A DNA stretch of 39,670 nucleotides, taken from positions 1 to 39,670 of the forward strand of contig NZ_JAGGOT010000085.1 of the NCBI RefSeq assembly GCF_018614195.1. Reading direction: 5' to 3'. The position numbers and the translations under genes are program-made. Shown here piece after piece: positions 1 through 8,100 of this stretch; the stretch's first letter is position 1; each line of letters opens with the position of its first letter. The stretch is from Streptomyces sp. ISL-43. Lineage in GTDB: Bacteria; Actinomycetota; Actinomycetes; Streptomycetales; Streptomycetaceae. The notes under the pieces are model-generated. The model saw nothing but the letters and a program-made list of their open reading frames with translations, did no database searches and was not told the origin of the DNA.

Positions 1-247
1 CCTGGACCGTCTCGAAGTCCGACATCCCGTGCAGGGCCTGCAGCGTGATCGCCGCGGCCAGGATCTGCGGAGGCATGGACGGACGGCCGTTCGCCGACGG
101 ATACATGTCCTCGAACATCACCGCGGGAAACAGCTGCCCACGATGCTCGGCCAGGAACGCGAACACGCTCCCGACCGGGATCAACTCCCGGCACGTAGCC
201 CACACATCCGGCCCGACCGTCTCCCCGACCCACTCCCCTTGAACCAC
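1..247 (-). CDS. IS1182-like transposase, N-terminal part (runs off the window)
   Basis: The reverse strand encodes the N-terminus of a DDE transposase of the IS1182 type. Translation from a GTG at 247-245 gives about 82 residues. They include an FP-x-MFEDMYPSANGRPSMPP stretch and an ILAAAITLQALHGMSDFET stretch, the typical N-terminal (DUF772-like) region of these transposases, which precedes the catalytic core. The catalytic part lies beyond the left edge, so intactness cannot be judged. The gene points out of the window and away from the trypco2/protease genes. A strong hairpin sits 10 bases upstream of the start. The family call rests on recognised N-terminal wording, not on a search. Confidence 0.75.
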   Translation of the reverse strand, partial: MVQGEWVGETVGPDVWATCRELIPVGSVFAFLAEHRGQLFPAVMFEDMYPSANGRPSMPPQILAAAITLQALHGMSDFETVQ

Positions 248-257
248 GAAAACGAGT

Positions 258-287
258 CTGGCCCCGCCGCTCCCGCGGCGGGGCCAG
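258..287. repeat. Perfect 13-bp inverted repeat beside the transposase start
   Basis: Arms CTGGCCCCGCCGC and its complement at 258-270 and 275-287 are separated by four bases. The hairpin lies just upstream of the transposase start. It could be part of the IS terminus, a palindromic target (IS1182-type elements are reported next to palindromes), or a terminator. No T-run follows on the + strand within the next bases. Confidence 0.55.
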
Positions 288-466
288 AACCCAACATTTT
301 CATCAGTCTTCTAGCCAGCCACTTGTGCGGTGAGTGGGACCTCGCGACCTTCGCCCAGAGCCAGCAAGCCTTGGGGTGGCCGCCATGCAAGCTGTTCGCG
401 CCCCGTCGGACCAGTGCCGCCGATAGGATTCCGGGACCGAGCGGAACCGGCTGTAACGAGGACAAC

Positions 467-775
467 GTGATCGAACTTTCAGAGATGGTCCAGCAGCTGC
501 GGCAGGAACTGAACACCGCGATGAGCAACGGGCCAGTCGGACCGGTTCGGTTCGAGCTAGGCCCGGTGGAGATAGAGACGACCGTGGCAGTGGAGCGGAC
601 GGCCGGGGCTGGCGGGAAAGTCCACTTCTGGGTTGTCGAAGCAAACGCTGAAGGCAAGTTCGCGACATCGCAGACCCATCGCATCAGTCTCACCCTGCAG
701 CCGAAGCTGGTGGCACCGGATGGCACACAGCACCCTGTCCTGATCTCAGGAGATGAGGTCGACAACGAACGCTAA
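467..775 (+). CDS. Trypsin-co-occurring domain (trypco2) protein
   Basis: A 102-residue protein beginning VIELSEMVQQLRQEL. It matches the small trypco2 family found next to trypsin-like proteases in conflict systems: a short amphipathic N-terminal helix followed by beta strands (FELGPVEIETTV, KVHFWVVEANAEGK, HRISLTLQPKL). No enzymatic motif is visible, so a binding or regulatory role toward the neighbouring protease is likely but inferred. The GTG start at 467 is chosen because GAGG at 458-461 gives good spacing and because the family homology begins there; the open frame extends further upstream without family features. The gene overlaps the start of the downstream protease gene by 23 bases, so the two are almost certainly co-expressed. 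Confidence 0.8.
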   Translation: MIELSEMVQQLRQELNTAMSNGPVGPVRFELGPVEIETTVAVERTAGAGGKVHFWVVEANAEGKFATSQTHRISLTLQPKLVAPDGTQHPVLISGDEVDNER

Positions 776-3700
776 CCGCGGTGCGGTGCGGATGGCCGGG
801 CTGCACATCGATCGCGCCGCCGAGATCATCGTGACTCTGCCGGACGGCCGGTCTCGCCGCGGCTCCGGCTACCTGGTGTCGACTGGCAGGGTACTAACCG
901 CCGCTCACGTCATCGCGGACGCGACGGTCCTACGAGTCCGCTTCGACGCCGACCGACCGACCGAGCGGACAGTCGAAGCAGTGGCGGATTGGGCGCACCC
1001 GGGCACCGATGTCGCCGTCCTTGCTATCCCGAGCCCGAACAGCGCAAGGGAGCCACTCACCCCCTCCGCTTTCGGCCAGGTCGGCGAGCGTGATGTCGAA
1101 CTGCGCTGCAGCGCCATCGGATTCCCCCGCTACAAGCTCCGTCATGGCACAGACGGCATGCTCTACCGGGACTCCGCACACGTGCAGGCCACCTGCACGG
1201 TTCTCTCCAATCGACGCGAAGGAACCCTCGACCTGACGGTCACTCCACCCGCCATGCTCCCAGAGCCGCAGTCCTCCCCCTGGGAAGGCATGTCAGGCGC
1301 TGCCGTGTTCAGCAGCGGTCGAATCATCGGAGTCATCGCCAAGCACCATCTCACCGACGGTCCAGGCCGCCTTGCCGCGAGCAGAGTGGACCGCTGGGCC
1401 CAGACCCTCTCCCCGGACGAATGCAGCCGACTGGAGACGGCACTCGGATGCAGCCTGAGCCTGGACGCCCTGCCAGACGTGGCACCGCCTTCCAGTCCTG
1501 CCTGGAAGATCCTCGACCGGTACGCCGAGATGCTGCGCGACAACACCGGCCGGGGTTTGACCGACACACAAGGACACCTCGAACTCGATCGCATCAACGC
1601 CCGCCAGGCTCTGGGTCAGAGGCTTGCTCAAACTGGGGCCTGCCAGGGCACACTAGTCGTCCTAGGCGAGCCGGATGTAGGCAAGTCCGCACTCGCCCTG
1701 CGTACGGTCGATGACCTGCAACAGGCCGGTGCCACCGTGGCTGCCGTGAGTCTGCGAGATCTTCCTCCCACAGTTGCCGCTCTCGAAGCCGACCTTGGCC
1801 GTCCACTCGCAGAGGTCTTGCAAGAGGCGGAATCTACCACCGTGCGGCTTCTGGTCATCGATGGTGCTGAAGCCGTCCTGGAAGACCACCGGAGGTTGCT
1901 TACCGATCTGGCCGTTGCCGCGTTGCGGGCGGGGTTCGGCGTGGCCGCAGTAACTCGAACTGACGCAGCACGCGCGGTGTTGGACTCACTGCAACAAGCC
2001 AACGACGCCGCATCACCAGCAGCTGCGCGGCCTGAGCAGCACGAGGTGCCGCAACTCACCGACGTCGAGAAAGAGAAACTGACGCAGGCGTTCCCCTCCG
2101 TAGCTCGCTTCGGCCAGCAGTCCCGGGCAGCGTGGCTACTGGGCCGGCCGGGACTCGTCGACCTCCTACTCAGAGCCGACGCCACGCAAGTCCTGCCTGA
2201 CGGCGCCCTGTCGGAAGCCGACGTCTTCGCCGCAGTATGGAGTCAGCTGGTACGCGACGGTGAGAGGACGACACCGGGCCGCCCGTCCCCGGATGCCAGG
2301 GAGCAGGCGATGGCCGCTCTCGCACGTCGACGCCTGCTCTCCGCTTCGACGGCCGTCGAAGCGCCGGACCCGGCGGCACTCCCTTCGCTGCGTTCAGACG
2401 GGCTCCTCTTGCCCGCCGGCCCCAACCGTGCCTGGAGGCCGTTCGACGACTTCGCCAGCGATCTCGTTCGTGACCTTGCGGTCGCCCATCTCCTCCTCAA
2501 GGATGGATGGGAGCTACTGGAAGCTGCCGGTGCCCCGCGGTGGGCGCTGCGGGCGGTACGCCTGGCATGTCAAGCGACACTCGCCAATGCGGGTCGGGAC
2601 AGCGAGTCGGCGCGGATGGAACTGCAACAGGTATTCGACCCCATCTCCGTCGACCACGGTGATCGATGGGCCGAACTTCCCCTCGAAGCCATACTGACCC
2701 TCGGCTCGGCGAGCGAAGCCCTCACCGCAGCCTGGCCCGCGCTCACCCATGAAGAAGGGCAACCGGACAAGCTCGCTATGCTGCTCCGCCTCGTCCTAGA
2801 CGGACACAGCCGCAATGGCATCGGCGACCCTGTCATCCTGGCCCCCATGGTGCAGCTCACCCACAGCACCGGCCTTTACCCGGATCAGCATGGCAGCATC
2901 CACACATCGCCCGGTATCCCAGCCCTCGTATGGAAGCTAGTACTGGCCTGGCTCCGGGGCCTGGTCGCTGCAGGCTCTGCGGCACTTCCGCTGCGTCAGC
3001 AGGTTCGCGACGCGCTGTTGGCGGTCGACCCCGAGCGGCACGACGAGAACGCCGTCGAGGCGATCGCGATGCTCGGCGCAGATCTTGATGGCCGCGCAGA
3101 AGCCTTCCTGCGTGGCCTCGCTGAAGAAGGCGGCGGATTCCTGGCGCCTGCCGTCGAATCGGAGCACACCGCTCGATCGATGGCACGCACCCACCCAGGA
3201 CTGCTGCTCTTGCTTACCGAGGCGTACTACATCGAGAAGCCCCGCACTGATGACCCCTGGTATTCCCACCCCGATCCCTTAGACGAGGGTGTGCGCGGGC
3301 ATACCAAGACTCTCGGCGTCTTCGGCCCGATGGCTGGCTGGGACTTCGGGCCGTTCTCCTGGCTCCTCAGAGCCAAGCCGATCGAGACCCTCCAAATGAT
3401 TCACCGCCTGCTCGACCACGCTGCCTCGACGCGAGTCGGGCGACGCGGGAAATCCTCATCCTTCGGCGCGGACTCAGACGAGCCATTTCGAGGGGTGGAA
3501 CTCGATCTTCCCGGTGGCGGCCGTCAGCTGTACATCGGTGATGAGCATGTGTGGTCGTGGTACCGAGGCACCAGCGTCGGCCCATACCCGTGCATGAGTG
3601 CGCTACTCTCCGTCGAGCTATTCGCCGACCACCTCGTCGATAAGCTTGGTTTGCCCATCAGCGAGGTTACCGAACTACTGATGCGGGGTTGCAGAAACCT

Positions 3701-5741
3701 GGCCATGCCCGGCCTGATCGTTGGCATGCTGGTGCGTCACCCAAATTCCGCCGGCACAGAACTCGACCGTTGGCTGGCTCAACCAGGAATCTGGCACCTG
3801 GAATCCATCCGTGCTGTGGCTGAGCTCAACCCTCACGCCCAAGGAGCCGACTCATCCGACACCGTTGGCGGCGATAGGCGACGCCTCACCTTCCTTGAGG
3901 TTGCAGAACAGACCACCGGTACAGCCCTTCTAACTGGGAACCTGGACCGCCTTACTGTCCTTCACGAGGTAGGCGACGAACTGCTGCGCCGCGGCAGTGA
4001 CACCGTGTTCGGCAGCCGGGCCACCAGCGGCACTCTTTCGATGATCAAGGGGTGGGCAAGCCGGCTTTACGCGCAGAACTATCACTTGGTCGAACTGGAC
4101 GACGGCCGCACTGGCGTCCAGTACGTACCGCCCCCAGAGGTCGTCACTGGGCTTGCTCCAGAGAATGCGGAACACGCACGGAACCAGCAGGCGATCCGGC
4201 TTCTCGTTACGTACGCCAAAAACGAAGACAGGTCCGCCCCTCTCGACACCCTCACGGCAGACCTGGAACTGGCCCGATCCCTTGCTGCCGATCCGCCCGA
4301 GCAAGTATTGCCCCAGCCTATGGATCCCATGGCGGCGACGGCTGCGGCAGCCATGGTCGCCCACGCTGACGGCTTCATCGACATCGCCAGGGACGACATC
4401 GCCTGGGCGGCCAACCTCCTGCTCGACACCGCACTGCATCCAAATGTGAACGAATACTCCGTGATGTCGAGTCTGCACTCCATGGGCGCCGACCGCTCAG
4501 CCGCCATTGGTGTGCCACTTCTGCTACTGGAAACCTTCGATGCAGCACCCTTCGACCGCGATAGCGTCCAGCAGGCCCTGTTCCGCCTCTCGACCAGTCT
4601 GTTCGACGAGGTACGCTGCGCACTGCCCTTGGGCCTGGCCCGCGTCTGGTCGGCTCCTTGCAACACTAATCTGGAGCCTGGTACAAGCCGATCGGCTCTG
4701 GCTCGCGCGTGGTCGGCTCTCCGTAGTACCGGTCCCAAACAAGACGGATGCCGACATCAGATCGCCTGGACAGCAGTCGAGGCAGGTCTCAGTGACTGCC
4801 GACTGGGGCCGTGGAACCAGCAACTGCAACGACGCCCCATCGAACCACTCGGCGGCCCACCTGCGAAGGCCCTCCGCGAGGTCGGGGCTGACCAGCTGCT
4901 GGTGAACCGGCTGACTGGACCAATCATGGCAGCAACTGACGCCGCACATTCGGGAAGCTGCGTCGCGTCCCGCGCACGGCACCTTCTCAACGCACTTTGG
5001 GAAGCCCACCGTAAAGGTTCAGCTCGCTGGGCCATGGAGGGATACAGTCAGGCAACTTTCCGAAAATGCCATCGCCGTGTCATCCGCGTATTGATGGGTG
5101 CTGCAGCCGAAGGTAACTTCTCCCCTCTGGCAGCTCATCTTCGAGAATTCACCTCCAATGCGCCGGCACTCGCTCAACTCCTTCACGACCTGTCATTGCT
5201 ATGCACGTACGACGCAGAGCTACGTCGCACGCTGCCTCACGTGTGGCCCACTGTCATGCAGACCGTATTGGACGCAATCGAGTCGGGCGTCGATCCGCGC
5301 CAGCACCCTTATCAAGGCCGGAATGCAGTAGCCGCCCTTATCCCACACCCCACACTCGATATGGCAGACTCCGAGCCCTCGGCCTCCTTGAACACAGCCA
5401 GAGGCGAATGGATCAACCCCGAGAACCTCAGTCCACTCATTGCACGTTGGATGAATGTCGCGGGCACTACTCACGAGTCGGTCGATGCCCTCATCGACTT
5501 GATCGAGACTGCACCCCGATCCTGGCAAGCGACAACCGGCCTGCAGTGGGTCGACGATCTGATCGGCGACCGATACAAAGCCGTCGCTTCACGCTCCTGG
5601 AGACTCCCGGGATGGCTAGAAATCCTACGGAGCTCATCCGAGCTGGAACCATCGGGTAGGGCTTTGATCCAGCGTCTAATCGACGGACTAGCCACCAACG
5701 GTGACGCCCGCGCGGTGAAAATCCAGCGCCTGGACGAATGA
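753..5741 (+). CDS. Trypsin-like protease fused to STAND-type NTPase with long helical C-terminus
   Basis: A 1662-residue multidomain protein. Residues about 15-220 form an S1-type serine protease with His52 (LTAAHVI), Asp86 (TDVAVLAI) and Ser181 (GMSGAAVF). Residues about 280-600 form a P-loop NTPase with Walker A GEPDVGKS (305-312), Walker B LLVIDGAEAV (Asp370), an arginine sensor-like VTRTD, and a GRPGLVDLLL segment like the winged-helix region of STAND proteins. The remaining ~1000 residues are helix-rich and unrecognised, the position where STAND proteins carry their ligand-sensing repeats. With trypco2 upstream, the inferred role is an invader-sensing, NTP-switched protease. The ATG at 753 has a poorly spaced AGGAG; an ATG at 792 is a plausible alternative. 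A rare TTA codon (Leu843) lies at 3279-3281. The C-terminal ~867 residues recur in the truncated copy at 29209-31817. Confidence 0.85.
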   Translation: MRSTTNANRGAVRMAGLHIDRAAEIIVTLPDGRSRRGSGYLVSTGRVLTAAHVIADATVLRVRFDADRPTERTVEAVADWAHPGTDVAVLAIPSPNSAREPLTPSAFGQVGERDVELRCSAIGFPRYKLRHGTDGMLYRDSAHVQATCTVLSNRREGTLDLTVTPPAMLPEPQSSPWEGMSGAAVFSSGRIIGVIAKHHLTDGPGRLAASRVDRWAQTLSPDECSRLETALGCSLSLDALPDVAPPSSPAWKILDRYAEMLRDNTGRGLTDTQGHLELDRINARQALGQRLAQTGACQGTLVVLGEPDVGKSALALRTVDDLQQAGATVAAVSLRDLPPTVAALEADLGRPLAEVLQEAESTTVRLLVIDGAEAVLEDHRRLLTDLAVAALRAGFGVAAVTRTDAARAVLDSLQQANDAASPAAARPEQHEVPQLTDVEKEKLTQAFPSVARFGQQSRAAWLLGRPGLVDLLLRADATQVLPDGALSEADVFAAVWSQLVRDGERTTPGRPSPDAREQAMAALARRRLLSASTAVEAPDPAALPSLRSDGLLLPAGPNRAWRPFDDFASDLVRDLAVAHLLLKDGWELLEAAGAPRWALRAVRLACQATLANAGRDSESARMELQQVFDPISVDHGDRWAELPLEAILTLGSASEALTAAWPALTHEEGQPDKLAMLLRLVLDGHSRNGIGDPVILAPMVQLTHSTGLYPDQHGSIHTSPGIPALVWKLVLAWLRGLVAAGSAALPLRQQVRDALLAVDPERHDENAVEAIAMLGADLDGRAEAFLRGLAEEGGGFLAPAVESEHTARSMARTHPGLLLLLTEAYYIEKPRTDDPWYSHPDPLDEGVRGHTKTLGVFGPMAGWDFGPFSWLLRAKPIETLQMIHRLLDHAASTRVGRRGKSSSFGADSDEPFRGVELDLPGGGRQLYIGDEHVWSWYRGTSVGPYPCMSALLSVELFADHLVDKLGLPISEVTELLMRGCRNLAMPGLIVGMLVRHPNSAGTELDRWLAQPGIWHLESIRAVAELNPHAQGADSSDTVGGDRRRLTFLEVAEQTTGTALLTGNLDRLTVLHEVGDELLRRGSDTVFGSRATSGTLSMIKGWASRLYAQNYHLVELDDGRTGVQYVPPPEVVTGLAPENAEHARNQQAIRLLVTYAKNEDRSAPLDTLTADLELARSLAADPPEQVLPQPMDPMAATAAAAMVAHADGFIDIARDDIAWAANLLLDTALHPNVNEYSVMSSLHSMGADRSAAIGVPLLLLETFDAAPFDRDSVQQALFRLSTSLFDEVRCALPLGLARVWSAPCNTNLEPGTSRSALARAWSALRSTGPKQDGCRHQIAWTAVEAGLSDCRLGPWNQQLQRRPIEPLGGPPAKALREVGADQLLVNRLTGPIMAATDAAHSGSCVASRARHLLNALWEAHRKGSARWAMEGYSQATFRKCHRRVIRVLMGAAAEGNFSPLAAHLREFTSNAPALAQLLHDLSLLCTYDAELRRTLPHVWPTVMQTVLDAIESGVDPRQHPYQGRNAVAALIPHPTLDMADSEPSASLNTARGEWINPENLSPLIARWMNVAGTTHESVDALIDLIETAPRSWQATTGLQWVDDLIGDRYKAVASRSWRLPGWLEILRSSSELEPSGRALIQRLIDGLATNGDARAVKIQRLDE

Positions 5742-6090
5742 CGTACCGGATGATGTAGCCTTTCCATTAAACGACTCTGGTAACCGTGCTCTCTAGAATG
5801 CCGAAGAGTCGGCGTCTTGCGAGTATTCGTTCAGCAATCGCTCGATGCGCTGGTTCGCGATCGATTGGCGTCCGTACAGGCACTTGGCATAGCGGGTCAG
5901 GAGTACCTCGACGCTATTGCCGGCGCGTTTGGCGGCCTCGGTTGGGTCGACTCCAGCATTCAGCCAGGTGGACAGGGCGGAGTGGCGGAGATCGTAGGGG
6001 CGGGCCGCGAGGGGTGAGCCCACAAGTTCAGGCGGTAGGGCTAGATCGCGGGCTTCGTGCCAGGCCCGGTCGTAGGTGCTGGAGGCGACG
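3133..6090 (+). repeat. Segmental repeat, copy 1 (STAND C-terminus plus integrase C-terminus)
   Basis: This ~2.96 kb block is matched by 29209-32167 in the same orientation with scattered substitutions. It runs from the middle of the trypsin-STAND gene through the convergent intergenic gap into the last ~100 codons of the integrase. The match starts at GCGGATTCCTGGCGCCTGC in both copies. It ends at GGAGGCGACG, beyond which this copy turns into unrelated DNA while the other copy continues as integrase. Confidence 0.9.
5793..6090 (-). pseudogene. Tyrosine integrase, C-terminal fragment (split by inversion)
   Basis: The reverse strand encodes the catalytic end of a tyrosine recombinase: VASSTYDRAWHEARDL, then RPYDLRHSALSTWLNAG (box II Y-x-x-R-H form), AGNSVEVLL, and the presumed nucleophile in RYAKCLYG, ending QDADSSAF and TAG. 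The longer open frame upstream is antisense to a HAD remnant and is not integrase. The missing N-terminal ~365 residues are encoded on the opposite strand at 14604-15707. The halves abut almost exactly in the protein, with about one codon lost, so this was one gene. It converges on the trypsin-STAND gene 51 bp away, as in the copy at 31.8 kb. Confidence 0.85.
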
Positions 6091-6093
6091 CGC
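6088..6093. other. Left junction of inferred 9.6 kb inversion
   Basis: Integrase homology on the minus strand stops here. To the right, the plus strand reads ALATGLAALRRLPG, a MarR-type C-terminus. The rest of that MarR gene is at 15708-16056 on the minus strand. Both broken genes are restored if the segment up to 15707 is flipped. Confidence 0.75.
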
Positions 6094-6184
6094 TCTGGCC
6101 ACAGGCCTCGCGGCGCTTCGACGGCTGCCTGGGCGCGTGGGCGTCCGGCGTCGAGAGGCAACGGCCTTTCGACGCCGACGGTGA
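6091..6184 (+). pseudogene. MarR-family regulator, C-terminal fragment
   Basis: In the frame reading GCT CTG GCC the DNA encodes ALATGLAALRRLPGRVGV and continues to a stop at 6184. This resembles the last helix of MarR regulators. It fits directly after the MTADG end of the MarR fragment at 15708-16056: joined, they read SMTADGR-ALATGLAAL. Only ~20 residues are recognisable before the HAD remnant starts. Confidence 0.6.
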
Positions 6185-6551
6185 GTACCGGGAGCTGGTA
6201 GACGGCAAGCCCCGCTACGACGGCGCACTCGCCTTCCTGACCGCGCGCGGGATCGACCTGCCGACGGGCGTGCCCGATGACGACCCTGGCTGCGACACGG
6301 TGGGGGCGGTCGCTGCCAGGAAGGAGCAGATCTTCAGCGGGATGCTCGGCACCCTTCCGGCAGGCGCGGCCGTCGTGGAGGACGCGATCGCCGGAGTGGA
6401 GGCGGGGCGCCGTGGCCACTTCGGCCTGGTCATCGGTATCGACCGGTCGCGCCACGCCGACACAGCGGGCGCCATGCGGGCACGCGGGGCGAATGTTGTC
6501 CTGCCCGACCTCGCAGGCCTGCCCACCACACTGAGTGGGCACCGGCCATGA
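6162..6551 (+). pseudogene. HAD-superfamily (beta-phosphoglucomutase-like) phosphatase remnant
   Basis: The plus strand encodes RPFDADGEYRELVDGKPRYDG, the cap region of beta-phosphoglucomutase-like HAD enzymes, followed by FLTARGIDLP and VAARKEQIF. It then jumps to AAVVEDAIAGVEAGRRGHFG, the C-terminal metal-binding loop. The N-terminal nucleophile motif DxDGVL and the roughly 80 residues between KEQIF and VVEDA are missing, so it cannot be a working enzyme. It ends in an ATGA overlap with a glycoside hydrolase family 65 start, the usual arrangement for disaccharide phosphorylase operons. Its former role was probably interconverting beta-glucose 1- and 6-phosphate after phosphorolysis. Confidence 0.75.
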
Positions 6552-6655
6552 CCACCCCGTGGACATGAGAGTTTGGCGGCTACGACCCGAAGAAGGAACG
6601 GGTTGTCGAAGCCCTGTGCCCACTCGGCAACGGGCGTTTCGCCACCCGGGGCCGT
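6548..6655 (+). pseudogene. Glycoside hydrolase family 65 (disaccharide phosphorylase) N-terminal remnant
   Basis: From the ATG overlapping the HAD stop, the frame reads MTTPWT, a TGA stop at 6566-6568, then EFGGYDPKKERVVEALCPLG and NGRFATRG. This is the conserved start of GH65 trehalose/maltose/kojibiose phosphorylases (W-x-x-x-GYDP...LGNGRF-x-TRG). Homology stops abruptly at 6655, where an unrelated frame begins. The in-frame stop plus loss of more than 700 residues make it a relic. Confidence 0.7.
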
Positions 6656-7250
6656 TGAACGATACGCCTACGAGCTGTACGGCCTGGTCGACAACGAGCA
6701 GCTTCGGCGAGCCGCCGACACCGTCGTGCTGCTGACCGCGCTGCGGGACGGGGGTCCATTTCCCGCCGCGCCCGTGGAGACGCACATGAAGCGCCTGAAG
6801 GACGTCAAGGCGTCCCATCCCACGCTCACCCAAGAAGAGTTGGATCAAGAGTTCCAAGCCGCGATCGATCGGAGGGAGATCTACGACGACGGTTCGTGGG
6901 ACAGCGAGGACGAGCGGAACGACCACCTCGCGGACCACCTGCACAAGGCAAGACAGGAGGCCATCTCCGACCGCGCGGTGCGAGCGGGCCGCTTCCTGAT
7001 GGAGCTCTGTGGCCACATCGCGGAAACCGTGTGGCCGGAGGTCACGGACGCCCTGCGCGCGGCGAACGTCGACGGCGTGGCGCGAGCCCTGAGAAAGGCA
7101 TCGATGGCGGGGGAAACCTCTCCGGCGGTGTACAAGCTGTACGAGGTCAACTTGTCGGTACAGTACGAGTCCGCTCCCTGCTCGCTCGGTGCTGCGGGCG
7201 AACAGTTGATGGCGTTCGAGTCGTGGATCGGGCTTCAGGGCAAGGAATGA
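6656..7250 (+). pseudogene. Unrecognised protein, 5'-truncated
   Basis: A frame of about 198 codons beginning VERYAYELYGLVDNEQL and ending GLQGKE has normal Streptomyces codon bias and looks like real protein: acidic, helical, with no membrane segment or known motif. No start codon with a ribosome site is visible at its beginning. The frame runs back only through the out-of-frame GH65 relic, so its N-terminus was probably lost at the 6655 junction. I cannot assign a family. It is followed 33 bp later by the convergent PIN toxin gene. Confidence 0.5.
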
Positions 7251-7283
7251 CCGACGGGCAAATTCCGATGCCGCCCGGTCTGG

Positions 7284-7697
7284 TCACACCTTGATGACGG
7301 TGACGCGTCCGCCGCACAGCGCGGTGAGGTCATCGGGATCGGAGGTGAGGACGGTGGCGGGTCCGGGGGCGGCCAGGGCGGTGGCGCTGAGCATGGCGTC
7401 GATGGCGTACTTGTGGCCGTGGAGACCGGCGTCGGCGAGGAGTGTGGCGGCGTGCCGGGCGATTGGCTCGGTGACCGGTTCCACGACGAGGCGGGAGAGT
7501 GTCCACTCCAGGGCCGGCCTGTTGATCCGGGGGTGGACCACTTCCACGAGGGTGGCCGCCGAGGTGATCACGCGCAGGTCATCTGCGCGGGCCAGGGCAA
7601 GCCAGCCGGTTACCGTTGGGTCGCGCAGGACGGCTTTGGCCAGCCCCTCGCTGTCCAGCACGAGGGTGCCGCTGGGGACGGCGGGGGAGCGGGTCAC
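7284..7697 (-). CDS. PIN-domain toxin (VapC-like)
   Basis: A 137-residue protein close to the one at 33631-34044. The PIN acidic residues are present by alignment: Asp in LVLDSEGL (15), Glu in TLVEVVHPR (52), Asp in KYAIDAML (100) and Asp in VLTSDPDDL (120). PIN toxins are metal-dependent ribonucleases that usually cut tRNA or rRNA. The GTG start overlaps the antitoxin stop by four bases (GTGA), so the two are translationally coupled. It lies beside and divergent from an integrase gene, the same arrangement as at 33 kb, so it belongs to the integrative element. The frame is intact although the nearby integrase is frameshifted. Confidence 0.85.
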   Translation of the reverse strand: MTRSPAVPSGTLVLDSEGLAKAVLRDPTVTGWLALARADDLRVITSAATLVEVVHPRINRPALEWTLSRLVVEPVTEPIARHAATLLADAGLHGHKYAIDAMLSATALAAPGPATVLTSDPDDLTALCGGRVTVIKV

Positions 7698-7957
7698 GCG
7701 GCGTTCGCTCCGCGCTGTGTCTGCTCGTGGCGTGCCTGGTGGAGCTGGTCACGGAGAGATTGGATCTGCTCGTCCGTGACGGGGCCGTGCTCGGCTTCGG
7801 CGACCTGGATGAGTTCGTTGAGGTTGTCCCGTTCGATCTGGCGGGCGACGGCCGAGGCCACGTAGGCGGACAGGCCGGAGGGACCGCTGCGGGCCTTGGC
7901 GGCTTCGGCGATGTCGCGCGGCATGGTGATCGAGTACTTGCCGGTGGGCTCACTCAT
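7694..7957 (-). CDS. Antitoxin of the PIN toxin pair (ribbon-helix-helix-like)
   Basis: An 87-residue protein starting MSEPTGKYSITMPRDIAEAA. The short strand (YSITMPRD) followed by two helices (IAEAAKARSG and LSAYVASAVARQIE) resembles ribbon-helix-helix or related small DNA-binding antitoxins. The C-terminal half (IQVAEAEHGPVTDEQIQSLRDQLHQ) would bind the toxin. The ATG at 7957 follows GGAGG and a TAGGAT box seven bases upstream, which recurs before the homologue at 33371. Autoregulation from this site is likely by analogy with other type II systems. Confidence 0.8.
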   Translation of the reverse strand: MSEPTGKYSITMPRDIAEAAKARSGPSGLSAYVASAVARQIERDNLNELIQVAEAEHGPVTDEQIQSLRDQLHQARHEQTQRGANAA

Positions 7958-8100
7958 GCCACTAATCCTACCTCCCATCCTCCCCGCTCGAGGGTGTGTG
8001 CATCTCGGCTTGCGGAGCAATGGTGCGCCTCGATTCATTTCCCGTGCCATCGGCGGATGGCCTGATGCGTTCACCCTGATGAGAGAGGTGGTGGGCGTCA
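7958..8100. promoter_or_regulatory. Divergent promoter region between antitoxin and integrase
   Basis: The 143 bp between the two divergent starts carries TAGGAT seven bases before the antitoxin ATG (minus strand, 7965-7970), like a Streptomyces -10 box. If used, the antitoxin message would be leaderless or nearly so. The same spacing is kept at 33358-33370. No clear -35 was found. Confidence 0.4.

Noticed and set aside
5793..7016. 407-codon minus-strand frame ending in integrase
   Set aside because: Only the last ~100 codons are integrase; the rest is antisense of the MarR/HAD/GH65 relics and has no protein character.
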